Shown one piece after another: positions 8,488 to 17,107 of a stretch of DNA of 32,163 nucleotides (positions are counted from its first letter, which is position 1; every line of letters begins with the position of its first letter). This stretch comes from an uncultured Opitutaceae bacterium (lineage in GTDB: Bacteria > Verrucomicrobiota > Verrucomicrobiia > Opitutales > Opitutaceae), in contig CAIXHE010000157.1 of the NCBI GenBank assembly GCA_903919205.1, forward strand, positions 1-32,163. Direction: 5' to 3'. The translations under genes were made by a program, and so were the position numbers. The notes under the pieces were generated by a model. The model was given only the letters and a program-made list of their open reading frames with translations. It was not told the DNA's origin and made no database searches.

Positions 8488-9405
8488 ATGGCAACCCCAC
8501 AAAAATCCCGACTGGGCCGCGGCTTAGGCGGCCTGATCTCCGCGGCCAAGCCGCCCCAACCTGCTCCCGCGCCCCTAGCTGCCGCCCCGGCCGCTTCCGG
8601 CTACCAGGAGGTGCTGGTGCATCTGGTCGAGCCGAGCCCGTACCAGGCGCGCCGCGAGATCGTGCCCGAGCAGGTTGCCGAGCTTGCAGAGAGCATCCGC
8701 AGCGAGGGGCTCCTCCAGCCGATCGTGGTGCGCCGCCAGGGCGACAAGTTCCAACTGATCGCGGGCGAGCGCCGCTGGCGCGCCTTCCAGCACCTGAAGA
8801 TCAAGTCCATCCCCGCGCGTGTCGTCGAGGCGAGCGACGCCTCCGCGGCCTCGATGGGCCTGATCGAGAACCTCCAGCGGGAGGGACTGAACGCGATCGA
8901 GGAGGCCCAGGGCTTCGCGAGCCTGGTGCGCGATTTCGACCTGACCCAGGAGACGGCCGCCGAGCGCGTGGGCAAGAGTCGCGCCGCCGTGGCCAACTCC
9001 CTGCGCCTGCTCTCGCTGGACGCCGAGATCCAGGGCTTCATCGCCAAGAACCTGTTGAGCGTCGGGCACGCGAAGGCGCTCCTCGCGATCGAGGACACGG
9101 CCCTGCGCGCGGTGCTCGCGCGCCGCGTGATCGAGGAGGGACTCACCGTGCGCGCGACCGAGAAGCTGGGCCAGGCGGGCAAGGGCCGGGCGGCCGGTGG
9201 CGCCGGCGGGCGGGCGCGGGCTCTCGCGCCCCGCGACGCCGCTGCGGTCGACAGCATCCAGCGGCGCCTCACCTCCCACCTCGGGGCCCGCGTCGCCGTG
9301 ATCCACACCCCGAAGAAGGGCCGGATCGTGATCGAGTACCGCGGCAACGAGGATCTCCACCGGCTGTTGGAAAAGCTGGGGGTCGAGCGTCCGGACAGCC
9401 TCTGA
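8488..9405 (+). CDS. parB: Chromosome partitioning protein ParB
   Basis: A 305-residue ParB/Spo0J protein that binds parS and slides on DNA as a CTP-dependent clamp to load condensin and organise the origin. Visible: the N-terminal GRGLGGLI motif (10-17) that in ParB proteins contacts ParA; the CTP-binding motifs GERRWRA (93-99) and ENLQREGLN (127-135); a helix-turn-helix about 153-175 (LTQETAAERVGKSRAAVANS LRLL, in two parts); and a C-terminal dimer domain ending in VERPDSL after a Gly/Ala-rich linker. Complete. parA is not in the window, unlike the common parAB operon, although it may lie elsewhere. No parS-like 16-mer was recognised by eye. Confidence 0.96.
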   Translation: MATPQKSRLGRGLGGLISAAKPPQPAPAPLAAAPAASGYQEVLVHLVEPSPYQARREIVPEQVAELAESIRSEGLLQPIVVRRQGDKFQLIAGERRWRAFQHLKIKSIPARVVEASDASAASMGLIENLQREGLNAIEEAQGFASLVRDFDLTQETAAERVGKSRAAVANSLRLLSLDAEIQGFIAKNLLSVGHAKALLAIEDTALRAVLARRVIEEGLTVRATEKLGQAGKGRAAGGAGGRARALAPRDAAAVDSIQRRLTSHLGARVAVIHTPKKGRIVIEYRGNEDLHRLLEKLGVERPDSL

Positions 9406-9435
9406 GCGGACCGGGCGACGGTCGGCGCCCCGGCG

Positions 9436-9441
9436 TTGACA
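9436..9441 (+). promoter_or_regulatory. Possible -35 box (TTGACA) before secG
   Basis: An exact TTGACA lies 38 bases before the secG ATG in the 74-base parB-secG gap. The best-spaced -10 candidate (around 9459-9466) is a poor TATAAT match, so this is only a possible promoter. Confidence 0.3.
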
Positions 9442-9479
9442 AAGCACGGGCGGATCTGCTTCGCTGACCCTTCCTCGAT

Positions 9480-9839
9480 ATGAGCATCTTCCTGGGCATC
9501 CTCACGTTCGTCCTTATCCTCACCTCCATATTCCTTATCCTGTTGGTGCTCGCCCAGAAGGCGAAGTCCGACGGGGGCATGGGAGCCGCGATGGGCGGCG
9601 GCATGGCGGAGGCCACGTTTGGCGCGGACACCGGCAACGTGCTCAGCAAGGCCACGATCAACGCGGCGATTGTCTTCTTCGTCGTGAGCTTCGTGCTCTA
9701 CCTGGGTCGCATCTACGAGGGCAAGCACAGCTCCGGTTCGGGTGCCGCCCTGCCGACGATCTCTGTCCCGGTGGCTCCCGTAGCCAAGGCGCCGGTAGGC
9801 GTGGCCGCTCCCACGCCCGCCCCGGCCGCGAAGCCCTGA
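9480..9839 (+). CDS. secG: Preprotein translocase subunit SecG
   Basis: A 119-residue inner-membrane subunit of SecYEG. Two transmembrane helices are clear: 3-25 (ending LLVLAQKAKSDGGMG, the conserved loop) and about 58-77. The loop GMGAAMGGGMAEATFGADTG is the family signature (GG...FG). The C-terminus carries an extra tail of about 40 residues rich in Pro, Val and Ala that classical SecG lacks; such tails are common in this protein in some phyla. It shares the secretion theme with ffh, 6 kb away. The next gene begins only 7 bases downstream if its TTG start is right. Confidence 0.93.
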   Translation: MSIFLGILTFVLILTSIFLILLVLAQKAKSDGGMGAAMGGGMAEATFGADTGNVLSKATINAAIVFFVVSFVLYLGRIYEGKHSSGSGAALPTISVPVAPVAKAPVGVAAPTPAPAAKP

Positions 9840-9846
9840 GCAGGCT

Positions 9847-10692
9847 TTGAACCTCCCGGCCGACTCGCTGCGATCGGGATGGGTGACCGCCCTTCGGATG
9901 GCGGCCTGCGCGGTGGCGTCGGCGGCTCTGCTGCGGGCCTCGGGCGTCCCGGACCGCGCGTCGGCCGGAGCCGTCCTCGAGCAGTTCCGCAGCTCCATCT
10001 GGGCCGAGCCCCTCTACGCCGAGTTCGACCTGCTCCAGATCCCGAGGCGCGGTCCCGAGCGGGTGTACCACGGCCGGCTCTGGGGCTCCCGCAACGCCGG
10101 TGGCCCGGTCACCCGTTTCGAGCTCGGGAACGGGTTCGCCCACCACGTCCTGATCCAGGGAGGCATGGAGGGCCACGTGTGGACCTCGGACGGCCCCGGC
10201 GCGGGCTCGCCCGACGAGGCGGCCCTCCTCGCACCGATGCTGCCCGGCCTGGAGATGACCCCCTTCGACGTCCAGATGCCCTACCTCTACTGGCTCGACT
10301 GGAACCTCGCCCGCGTGGACCGTATCCGCGGCCGGCAGGCGTACGCCTTCACGTTCTCGCCGTCCGGGGACTTCCGGGCGGCCGCCCCCGGGATCCGTTC
10401 GGTCACCGCGTACTTGGACGCCCAGTACGACGCCCTGGTGCAGTCGGAGATCGCTGGGCCGGACGGCCGGGTGTCTAAGACGCTGTCATTGCTGGAGCTA
10501 AGGAAGGTAGGCGATCGCTGGATACCCAAGGACGTCGACGTCCGCAACGAGTCCACCCGGGACAAGACGCGCCTCACGTTCAAGGCCGTCGCCCTGGGGT
10601 TCATGGGGGCCCCGGCCGCCTTCGACGCGTCGCAGCTGGGCGTATCCGCCGCGCCACCCCCGCGCGCGGATATTACAGCTATTTCACAGTGA
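9847..10692 (+). CDS. Secreted LolA-like (outer-membrane lipoprotein-sorting type) protein
   Basis: About 281 residues from a TTG start; GTG 9883 or ATG 9898 are possible and none has a good ribosome site. An Ala-rich hydrophobic N-terminus (MAACAVASAALLRASG) suggests export. The body is mostly beta strand, e.g. LYAEFDLLQIPRRGPERVYH, LWGSRNAGGPVTRFEL, RGRQAYAFTFSP, VTAYLDAQYDALVQSEI, WIPKDVDVRNESTRDKTRLTF. That rhythm, ending in 'D..TLKTL....V....DRWIPK...V....T...T.L', matches uncharacterised proteins annotated as outer-membrane lipoprotein-sorting, which share the half-barrel fold of LolA/LolB. Its lipid-carrier role is inferred from fold resemblance only. Confidence 0.65.
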   Translation: MNLPADSLRSGWVTALRMAACAVASAALLRASGVPDRASAGAVLEQFRSSIWAEPLYAEFDLLQIPRRGPERVYHGRLWGSRNAGGPVTRFELGNGFAHHVLIQGGMEGHVWTSDGPGAGSPDEAALLAPMLPGLEMTPFDVQMPYLYWLDWNLARVDRIRGRQAYAFTFSPSGDFRAAAPGIRSVTAYLDAQYDALVQSEIAGPDGRVSKTLSLLELRKVGDRWIPKDVDVRNESTRDKTRLTFKAVALGFMGAPAAFDASQLGVSAAPPPRADITAISQ

Positions 10693-10767
10693 CCTGCTGA
10701 AGAATTTCGTTGCCGCGAGGCTTTCTAGCGTGCCTGCTCATGGCCCGCTTCGGTCCACCCATTTGTC

Positions 10768-11076
10768 ATGGCTTCACGTTCAGCATCGGCTCCCCTCACG
10801 TTTGATTTGCCGATCTCCCTGATCGCTAAGATCGAGGCTCACCGCCGCAAGAGCGGCCTGAAGACCGCGAGCGAGGTGGTGCGCCTGGCGATCGAGAAGT
10901 TCGACTTCGAGGCGTGCAAGCCCGCTCGCGACCCGCATCGCCAGGTGTCCGTGCGCCTCGGCGCCCAGCAGCGCGCGACCCTCAAGCGCTACGCGAAGAA
11001 GAAGGATGCGAGCGTCGGCGAGCTCATACGCTTCGCCCTCGACAGCCTCGCGGCCAAGAAATCCAAGTCCCGATAG
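10768..11076 (+). CDS. Small DNA-binding protein with two ribbon-helix-helix units
   Basis: 102 residues. Two segments each show strand-helix-helix: 10-47 (LTFDLPISLIAKIEAHRRKS then TASEVVRLAIEKFDF) and 58-95 (RQVSVRLGAQQRATLKRYAK then ASVGELIRFALDSLA), joined by a short linker (CKPARDPH). Normal RHH proteins have one unit and dimerise; this one carries two, so a single chain may make the whole DNA-binding sheet. A basic tail AKKKSKSR-like end follows. No toxin gene is adjacent, so a chromosomal regulator is more likely than an antitoxin. The promoter of the next gene, 50 bases downstream, carries a palindrome (11128-11140) that is an obvious candidate target. Confidence 0.75.
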   Translation: MASRSASAPLTFDLPISLIAKIEAHRRKSGLKTASEVVRLAIEKFDFEACKPARDPHRQVSVRLGAQQRATLKRYAKKKDASVGELIRFALDSLAAKKSKSR

Positions 11077-11082
11077 GTCGGC

Positions 11083-11101
11083 GGTCCCTCGTCGAGGGGC
11101 C
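11083..11101 (+). terminator. Hairpin after the ribbon-helix-helix gene, weak terminator candidate
   Basis: GGTCCCTC and GAGGGGCC can pair over 8 positions (one G-U) around a GTC loop, 6 bases after the stop codon. There is no T tract, so it may be a weak or Rho-assisted stop, or only mRNA protection. Confidence 0.35.
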
Positions 11102-11121
11102 CCGGGTTCGGCGCTCCCTTC

Positions 11122-11151
11122 TTGCGTTCATGCCGCATGAGTCGTTTTAGT
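11122..11151 (+). promoter_or_regulatory. Promoter with palindrome in its spacer, before the AspC-type gene
   Basis: TTGCGT (11122-11127) and TTTTAG (11145-11150) are separated by 17 bases; TTTAGT at 18 is an alternative. The spacer holds TCATGC-C-GCATGA (11128-11140), a perfect 6-1-6 palindrome. An operator lying between -35 and -10 would block RNA polymerase directly. The regulator is unknown; the tandem ribbon-helix-helix protein just upstream is a candidate. Confidence 0.45.
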
Positions 11152-11168
11152 GAAGGACTTTTCCCCTG

Positions 11169-12362
11169 ATGCCTTCCGCCACTCCGCCTCTCTCCGTCTG
11201 GGCCCGCAACATCTCGCCCTCGCCGACGCTCGCCGTAGACGCGAAGGCCAAGGCCCTGATGGCCGCGGGCGAGGATGTCTGCAGCTTCGCCGCGGGCGAG
11301 CCCGACTTCGACACGCCCCAGCACATCAAGGACGCCTGCGCGGCGGCGCTCCAGTCCGGCAAGACCAAGTACGTGGCCACCGGCGGCATCGAGGAGCTGC
11401 GCAAGGCGGTCGCCGAGTCGTACCAGACGGCGTACGGCCTGAGGGTCGCCCCGGGCCAGGTGGTCGTCAGCCCCGGCGGAAAGTTCTCGTGCTACCTGGC
11501 CATCATGGCCACCTGCTCGCCCGGCGACGAGGTGATCATCCCCGCTCCCTACTGGGTCAGCTACCCGGAGATGGCGAAGCTCGCCGGCGCGGTGCCGAAG
11601 TTCATCCTGGCGACCGACCGCGCCGGATTCAAGGTGACGCCCGAGCAGCTGGAGGCCGCGGTGACCGAGAGGTCGAGACTCGTCATCCTCAATTCCCCGT
11701 CCAACCCGACCGGAGCCGTCTACTCGCGCGCCGAGTTGGAGGCGCTGATGGCGGTCGCCATCCGACGCAACCTCTACGTCATGTCGGACGAGATCTACGA
11801 GAACCTGATCTACGACGGGCTCCAGCCCACGTGCCTGGCGACGCTCGGGCCCGAGGCCGAGCGCCGAACGATCGTCGTCTCCGGCTTCTCGAAGACGTAC
11901 TCGATGACGGGCTGGAGGCTCGGCACGCTGGTGGCGCCCGCGCCGATCGCGAAGGCCGTCGGCGAGCTCCAGAGCCAGATGTCCTCGAATGCCACGACGT
12001 TCGCCCAGTACGGGGCGGTGGCGGCGCTGCGCGAGCGCGAGAAGACCCGGGCGGCGCTCGACCAGATGCTCACGGCCTTCGACCGGCGGCGCAAGCTGCT
12101 GCATGCGGGCCTAAACGCGATCCCCGGGATCAGCTGCCTGCTGTCCGAGGGGGCGTTCTACCTGTTCCCCAACATCTCGAGCTTCGGGCTGCCCTCGCTC
12201 GAGTTCTGCGACCGCCTCCTCGACCAGGGGAAGGTGGCGGCGGTGCCCGGCTCCGCGTTCGGGGCGGAGGGCTACCTGCGGCTCAGCTACGCGACCAGCG
12301 ACGCCGTCATCGAGAAGGGACTCTCGAGGCTCGCGAATTTCTGCAAGTCCCTCAAGGCTTGA
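11169..12362 (+). CDS. aspC: Aspartate/aromatic aminotransferase, class Ib
   Basis: A 397-residue PLP enzyme, probably making aspartate from oxaloacetate and glutamate. Seen: [20 protein letters not shown], the N-terminal signature of class Ib enzymes; [11 protein letters not shown] (40-50); Trp129 stacking on PLP in [20 protein letters not shown] (175-185); SDEIYE (206-211); and Schiff-base Lys242 in [16 protein letters not shown]. The SPGGKFSCY segment is the class Ib cofactor phosphate loop. Class Ib members may also use prephenate. Length is normal and the gene is complete. It is followed after 31 bases by icd, a sensible neighbour since both touch 2-oxoglutarate. A promoter with an operator-like palindrome precedes it. 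Confidence 0.92.
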   Translation: MPSATPPLSVWARNISPSPTLAVDAKAKALMAAGEDVCSFAAGEPDFDTPQHIKDACAAALQSGKTKYVATGGIEELRKAVAESYQTAYGLRVAPGQVVVSPGGKFSCYLAIMATCSPGDEVIIPAPYWVSYPEMAKLAGAVPKFILATDRAGFKVTPEQLEAAVTERSRLVILNSPSNPTGAVYSRAELEALMAVAIRRNLYVMSDEIYENLIYDGLQPTCLATLGPEAERRTIVVSGFSKTYSMTGWRLGTLVAPAPIAKAVGELQSQMSSNATTFAQYGAVAALREREKTRAALDQMLTAFDRRRKLLHAGLNAIPGISCLLSEGAFYLFPNISSFGLPSLEFCDRLLDQGKVAAVPGSAFGAEGYLRLSYATSDAVIEKGLSRLANFCKSLKA

Positions 12363-12393
12363 GCTGTTCCCCCACAAGTCCCCCGAATCTACC

Positions 12394-13709
<1,316 letters not shown>

Positions 13710-13710
<1 letters not shown>

Positions 13711-13752
13711 CGGGGCGGCTGCGCCCCCGTCCTTCGCGGGCGGGGAGCGCCC
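13710..13752. terminator. Bidirectional terminator-like hairpins between convergent genes
   Basis: Two GC-rich hairpins fill the gap: ACGGGGCG with CGCCCC(C)GT around GCTG (13710-13730) and GGGCG with CGCCC around GGGAG (13738-13752). The gap joins the ends of icd (plus) and the GlsB-type gene (minus). There is no T tract on either strand. Confidence 0.55.
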
Positions 13753-13992
13753 CTACCTCCGCACAAAACGCAGCAGCCAGAGGAACAGCAGGGATCCGAG
13801 GAAGGCGAAGATCAGCCGTCCCAGGAGCCCGAACGCGGCGATCCCGAGGATTCCGAACAGGAATCCGCCGAGGATCGCTCCGGCCACCCCGACGAGGATG
13901 TTGCCCAGGATGCCGAAGCCGCTGCCCTTCGTCGTGAGTCCGGCCAGCCAGCCCGCCACGGCGCCGATGACGAGGAAGCCAAGGAGATTCAT
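13753..13992 (-). CDS. GlsB/YeaQ/YmgE-family small membrane protein
   Basis: 79 residues, nearly all hydrophobic and glycine-rich: MNLLGFLVIGAVAGWLAGLT, then GSGFGILGNILVGVAGAILG, then a third hydrophobic stretch ending FLWLLRFVRR. The GAVAGWLAG and G.LGNI.VG..GA..GG motifs define the Transgly_assoc (GlsB/YeaQ/YmgE) family, with three membrane helices. Members are linked to general or acid stress; the molecular role is unknown despite the 'transglycosylase-associated' name. Its ATG overlaps the stop of the upstream gene by four bases (ATGA), so it is the last gene of the trpC-rsmA operon. Confidence 0.9.
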   Translation of the reverse strand: MNLLGFLVIGAVAGWLAGLTTKGSGFGILGNILVGVAGAILGGFLFGILGIAAFGLLGRLIFAFLGSLLFLWLLRFVRR

Positions 13993-14660
13993 GGGGCGGG
14001 GGCCTTGGGCTTCGCTGCCCCGGTGAATTCCATGCGCGCAGCCAGGCCGACCAGGCGGTCGCGCAGCATCTTGTTCTCCTCCTCGGGCGTTTTGTTGAAG
14101 GACTTGCCCTCGGTGACCCGCTCGGAGAGCTCCGTGCTAATGACAAAGGTGAATCCGTTGTGGATGAACAGCATGTTGCCCCGCTTGGCCACCGGGGGGG
14201 ATTCACTCGCGCCCAGCACCGTCGGCGGGTTGAACATCGATCCCCCGGGCATCAGGATGTAGGTGAAGAGGGTGCCGTCGAGCAGGTCGGCGGAGAACCC
14301 GGCGCTCTCTGCGTGGGTGCCCGGGCAGAACTGCCTGAAGTCCGGCAGCACCAGGTTGCTGAAGAAGTAGATCAGGTAGTCCTTGATCCCGCGGGTCGAG
14401 AGCTCCCATTTTTGCGTCGCGTCCTGCGGGAACGCGCCGACGCTCACCTGGAGGCCGAAATTGTCCCGGAAAGTTACCACCTTGTCGGTGTCCCGCACCA
14501 CGCCCCCTAGGGCCGGCAGCACGGGTATCTTGATCTTGTAGGCCCCCGTGGGCGAGACGTAGACGTCGCCCTCGATCGAGCCCGCAAGCGAGGGAGCCTC
14601 CTGGGCCGCCGCCGTGGCGACCGCGAGGCAGAGGATCAGCGCTGGAGGGACACGAACCAT
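13989..14660 (-). CDS. Secreted protein of unknown function
   Basis: 223 residues from ATG 14660, starting MVRVPPALILCLAVATAAAQ, a cleavable signal peptide. I do not recognise the family. The mature part opens SIEGDVYVSPTGAYKIKIPV, then VTFRDNFGLQVSVGAFPQ, SNLVLPDFRQFCPG, TLFTYILMPGGSMFNPP, RGNMLFIHNGFTFVISTELS, and a C-terminal acidic/basic helix (EEENKMLRDRLVGLAARMEF) with a Pro-Ala tail. The pattern 'sPtG.y.i.iP....gg' and 'I..ng..yvist' resembles secreted proteins that probe for peptide or lipid fate, but this is only a shape. Single Cys. Co-transcribed with rsmA (34-base gap) and the GlsB-type gene (4-base overlap). Confidence 0.75.
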   Translation of the reverse strand: MVRVPPALILCLAVATAAAQEAPSLAGSIEGDVYVSPTGAYKIKIPVLPALGGVVRDTDKVVTFRDNFGLQVSVGAFPQDATQKWELSTRGIKDYLIYFFSNLVLPDFRQFCPGTHAESAGFSADLLDGTLFTYILMPGGSMFNPPTVLGASESPPVAKRGNMLFIHNGFTFVISTELSERVTEGKSFNKTPEEENKMLRDRLVGLAARMEFTGAAKPKAPAP

Positions 14661-14694
14661 GGTCGTCGGAGGTTGGATCAAGGAGGCCCTGCTT

Positions 14695-15537
14695 TCAAGC
14701 TGGGCCTGGCAGGCGGGGGGCCAGCCGCGTCCACACCGCACAGGGGATCGCCTCGGCCCTCACCGTGGATGGGAACCCCTCGGCGGCCAGAAGTTCCAGA
14801 AGGGGGCCCTGTCGCCCGCCGAGCTGCTCGCGCAGCACCGCACCCACCTGCTTCCTGCGCTGCTGGAAGCAGCGCCGCACGACGGCCTTCTGGGCCGGCG
14901 TGAAGACGAAGGGCTCGGCCTTGCGGACGAGGTTGATGAGCGCCGAGTCGACGTCGGGCCGCGGGTAGAAGCAGGCAGGGCCCACCTTGTGGCCCGGGGC
15001 GGGGTCGTAGGCCGCCTGCAGGAAGATGGAGATGGCCCCGAAGTTGCGGGTCCCGGGCACCGCCGCGTAGCGGTCCGCGGCCTCGCGCTGAAGCATGAGC
15101 ACCATCCGCCGGGGCAGCGGGCCCGAGAGCACGGCGTCCATCCACGGGCTCGAGATGGCGTAGGGGAGGTTGGCGACCACCTTGAAGGCGTCGGCCCTAT
15201 CTGGGGGCAGCCCGGCCAGCGGCTCCTCAACGGCGTCCCCCTCGAGCAGGTGCAGGGTCGAGGGGAAGCGCGCCGAGAGGTCGCCCAGAAGGTGCTCGTG
15301 CAGCGTGCGGTCGCGCTCGACGGCCCACACCTCGGCGCCGGCCTCGAGGAGCGCACCGGTCAGTGTCCCGAGTCCGGGGCCCACCTCGACGACGGCGTCC
15401 CCCGCGGCCACCTGGGCGAGCTCGAGCGACTTGCGCACGATGTTGCCGTCGACCAGGAAATTCTGGCCGAGGAACCGCTTCGGGGCATGACCGAGACGCG
15501 CCAGCAGGTCTCGGGTCTCGGTGGGGGTGAGGGCCAT
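14695..15537 (-). CDS. rsmA: 16S rRNA dimethyladenosine transferase RsmA (KsgA)
   Basis: A 280-residue SAM methyltransferase that dimethylates A1518 and A1519 of 16S rRNA late in 30S assembly. Seen: KRFLGQNFLVD (20-30), the family's opening; VEVGPGLGTLT (50-60), the SAM loop; LEGDAVEE with the acidic adenine contact; the catalytic NLPYAISSP (123-131); and a C-terminal helical domain with FYPRPDVDSALI. Complete. It starts 8 bases after the trpC stop codon on the same strand, so the two are co-transcribed. Confidence 0.96.
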   Translation of the reverse strand: MALTPTETRDLLARLGHAPKRFLGQNFLVDGNIVRKSLELAQVAAGDAVVEVGPGLGTLTGALLEAGAEVWAVERDRTLHEHLLGDLSARFPSTLHLLEGDAVEEPLAGLPPDRADAFKVVANLPYAISSPWMDAVLSGPLPRRMVLMLQREAADRYAAVPGTRNFGAISIFLQAAYDPAPGHKVGPACFYPRPDVDSALINLVRKAEPFVFTPAQKAVVRRCFQQRRKQVGAVLREQLGGRQGPLLELLAAEGFPSTVRAEAIPCAVWTRLAPRLPGPA

Positions 15538-15545
15538 CCGCGGGG

Positions 15546-16346
15546 CTAGGCCGACCGGAACGAGGCGATCAGCCCCGCCGCGTCCGCCGAGCGCATGAGC
15601 GCCTCGCCCACCAGGACCGCGTGTGCGCCTGCGCCGCGCGCCCGCGCGGCGTCCGCGGGCGTGGAGATCCCGCTCTCGCTCACGGCGACCACGCCCTTCG
15701 GGAAACGCGGTATCAGGCGCTCGCTAAGCGCCAGGTCCGTGCGGAAGACGGCCAGGTCGCGGTTGTTGACCCCGATCGCCTCGGCGCCGTGGGCGGCAGC
15801 CCGGTCGATCTCGTGCTCGTTGTGGACCTCGAAGAGGGCCGACAGTCCCGCCGCTCTCGCCGCGGCGTGGAGGGCCCGGATCTCGCGGTCCTCGAGCGCT
15901 CGCACGATGATCAGGATGGCGCTCGCCCCGGCCTTGCGGGCCTCGAGCACCTGGACGGGGTGCACCATGAAGTCCTTGCGCAGGCAGGGCGTCGCGGGCG
16001 GCAGCCCCGCCAGGTGCGCGCTGACGCCCTCGAGGTCCTCCAGGCTCCCCCCGAAGTACCTGTGGTCGGTCAGCACCGAGAGCGCGTCCGCCCCGGCGGC
16101 GCGATAGACGCCGGCCTGCGCGAGCGAGGAGGCGTCGCGCGCGATGTCCCCCGCCGAGGGTGACTTGCGCTTGATCTCGGCGATCACGGCGAGCGTGCCA
16201 TCCGGCCGGCGCAGCGCCCCGAGGAACGAGGGGGGCTTGGGAAGCGAGGCGTCCAGCTGCGCGAGCTCGTCCTCGGAGACCCTCCGGATCCTTGGGGCAA
16301 TCTCCGCGCGCTTCCACTCCATGATCTCGGCGAGCTTGTCGTGCAC
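15546..16346 (-). CDS. trpC: Indole-3-glycerol phosphate synthase
   Basis: A 266-residue beta/alpha barrel of tryptophan synthesis that closes the indole ring. Motifs: EIKRKSPSAGDI (57-68), LSVLTDHRYFGGSLEDL (89-105), LRKDFMVHPVQVLEAR (122-137), HNEHEIDRA, GVNNRDL and VSESGIST. All catalytic Glu/Lys positions appear present. Start: GTG 16346 gives MHDKLAEIMEWKR, the usual N-terminus ('L..I...K..EI'); ATG 16322 is a shorter alternative. No other trp gene is in the window, so the pathway is split. It is divergent from mazG over about 80 bases and leads the operon with rsmA. Confidence 0.93.
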   Translation of the reverse strand: MHDKLAEIMEWKRAEIAPRIRRVSEDELAQLDASLPKPPSFLGALRRPDGTLAVIAEIKRKSPSAGDIARDASSLAQAGVYRAAGADALSVLTDHRYFGGSLEDLEGVSAHLAGLPPATPCLRKDFMVHPVQVLEARKAGASAILIIVRALEDREIRALHAAARAAGLSALFEVHNEHEIDRAAAHGAEAIGVNNRDLAVFRTDLALSERLIPRFPKGVVAVSESGISTPADAARARGAGAHAVLVGEALMRSADAAGLIASFRSA

Positions 16347-16429
16347 GCCCACCACGAAACATACCCGCGGCGCGAAAACCAGACCAGAATCCTTGTCAGG
16401 GCCCGTCCATGGGCCCCATGCTGCGCGCC

Positions 16430-17107
16430 ATGAGCGCCATTGACGAACTGCGCGAGACGATCGCACGGCTGCGGGCCCCCGACGGCTGCCCCTGGGACCG
16501 CGAGCAGACCCACCAGAGCCGGGAGCGCTGCCTGATCGACGAGTGCAGCGAGCTCCTCGACACGATCGACCGCATGGACCTGCCCCACATGCGCGAGGAG
16601 CTGGGCGACGTGCTGATCCAGGTGATCTTCCACGCGCAGCTGGCCGAGGAGAGCGGGCACTTCGACTTCGAGGCGGTGGCGCGCGAGGTGAACGAGAAGC
16701 TCGTGCGGCGCCACCCCCACGTGTTTGGCACCGGCAGGCTCGAGACCACGGACCAGGTGCTCACCCAGTGGGAGCAGATCAAGGCCACGGAGAAGGCGGG
16801 CCGCCCACCCAGGGCCCCCTCCCTCTTCAAGGAGCTGCCGCCGCGCCTGCCGGCCCTCATGTACGCCGAGGCGGTCTGGAAGCAGGTCGAGAAGAAGGGC
16901 CTCGCCGGGCAGTCGGGAGCCGACCTCTCCCGCATCGGCGAGATCGCCTCGGGACTCGACGAGGCGTCCCTCGGGCGGATCCTCTTCGAGGTGACCGCGG
17001 CCGCCCAGGTGCGCGGCCTTGATCCCGAGTGCGCCCTGCGCAAGCACGCGGACGGTCTCATGCGCCATGTCGAGCGAAGCGTCCAGCCATCCAGCGCCGC
17101 CTCCTGA
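16430..17107 (+). CDS. mazG: Nucleoside triphosphate pyrophosphohydrolase MazG
   Basis: A 225-residue all-alpha NTP pyrophosphohydrolase that removes aberrant nucleotides. The N-terminal domain opens MSAIDELRETIARLRAPDGC and holds CPWDREQTH, the metal-binding DECSELLDTID and MREELGDVLIQVIFHAQLAE. The C-terminal half keeps the family shape (LFKELPPRLPALMYAEAVWK) but its metal motif is ASLGRILFE where E. coli has acidic EELGDLLF. Only one active site may remain. Start 16430 matches the E. coli N-terminus; ATGs at 16409 and 16418 are in frame. It overlaps the recombinase gene by 41 bases. Confidence 0.92.
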   Translation: MSAIDELRETIARLRAPDGCPWDREQTHQSRERCLIDECSELLDTIDRMDLPHMREELGDVLIQVIFHAQLAEESGHFDFEAVAREVNEKLVRRHPHVFGTGRLETTDQVLTQWEQIKATEKAGRPPRAPSLFKELPPRLPALMYAEAVWKQVEKKGLAGQSGADLSRIGEIASGLDEASLGRILFEVTAAAQVRGLDPECALRKHADGLMRHVERSVQPSSAAS

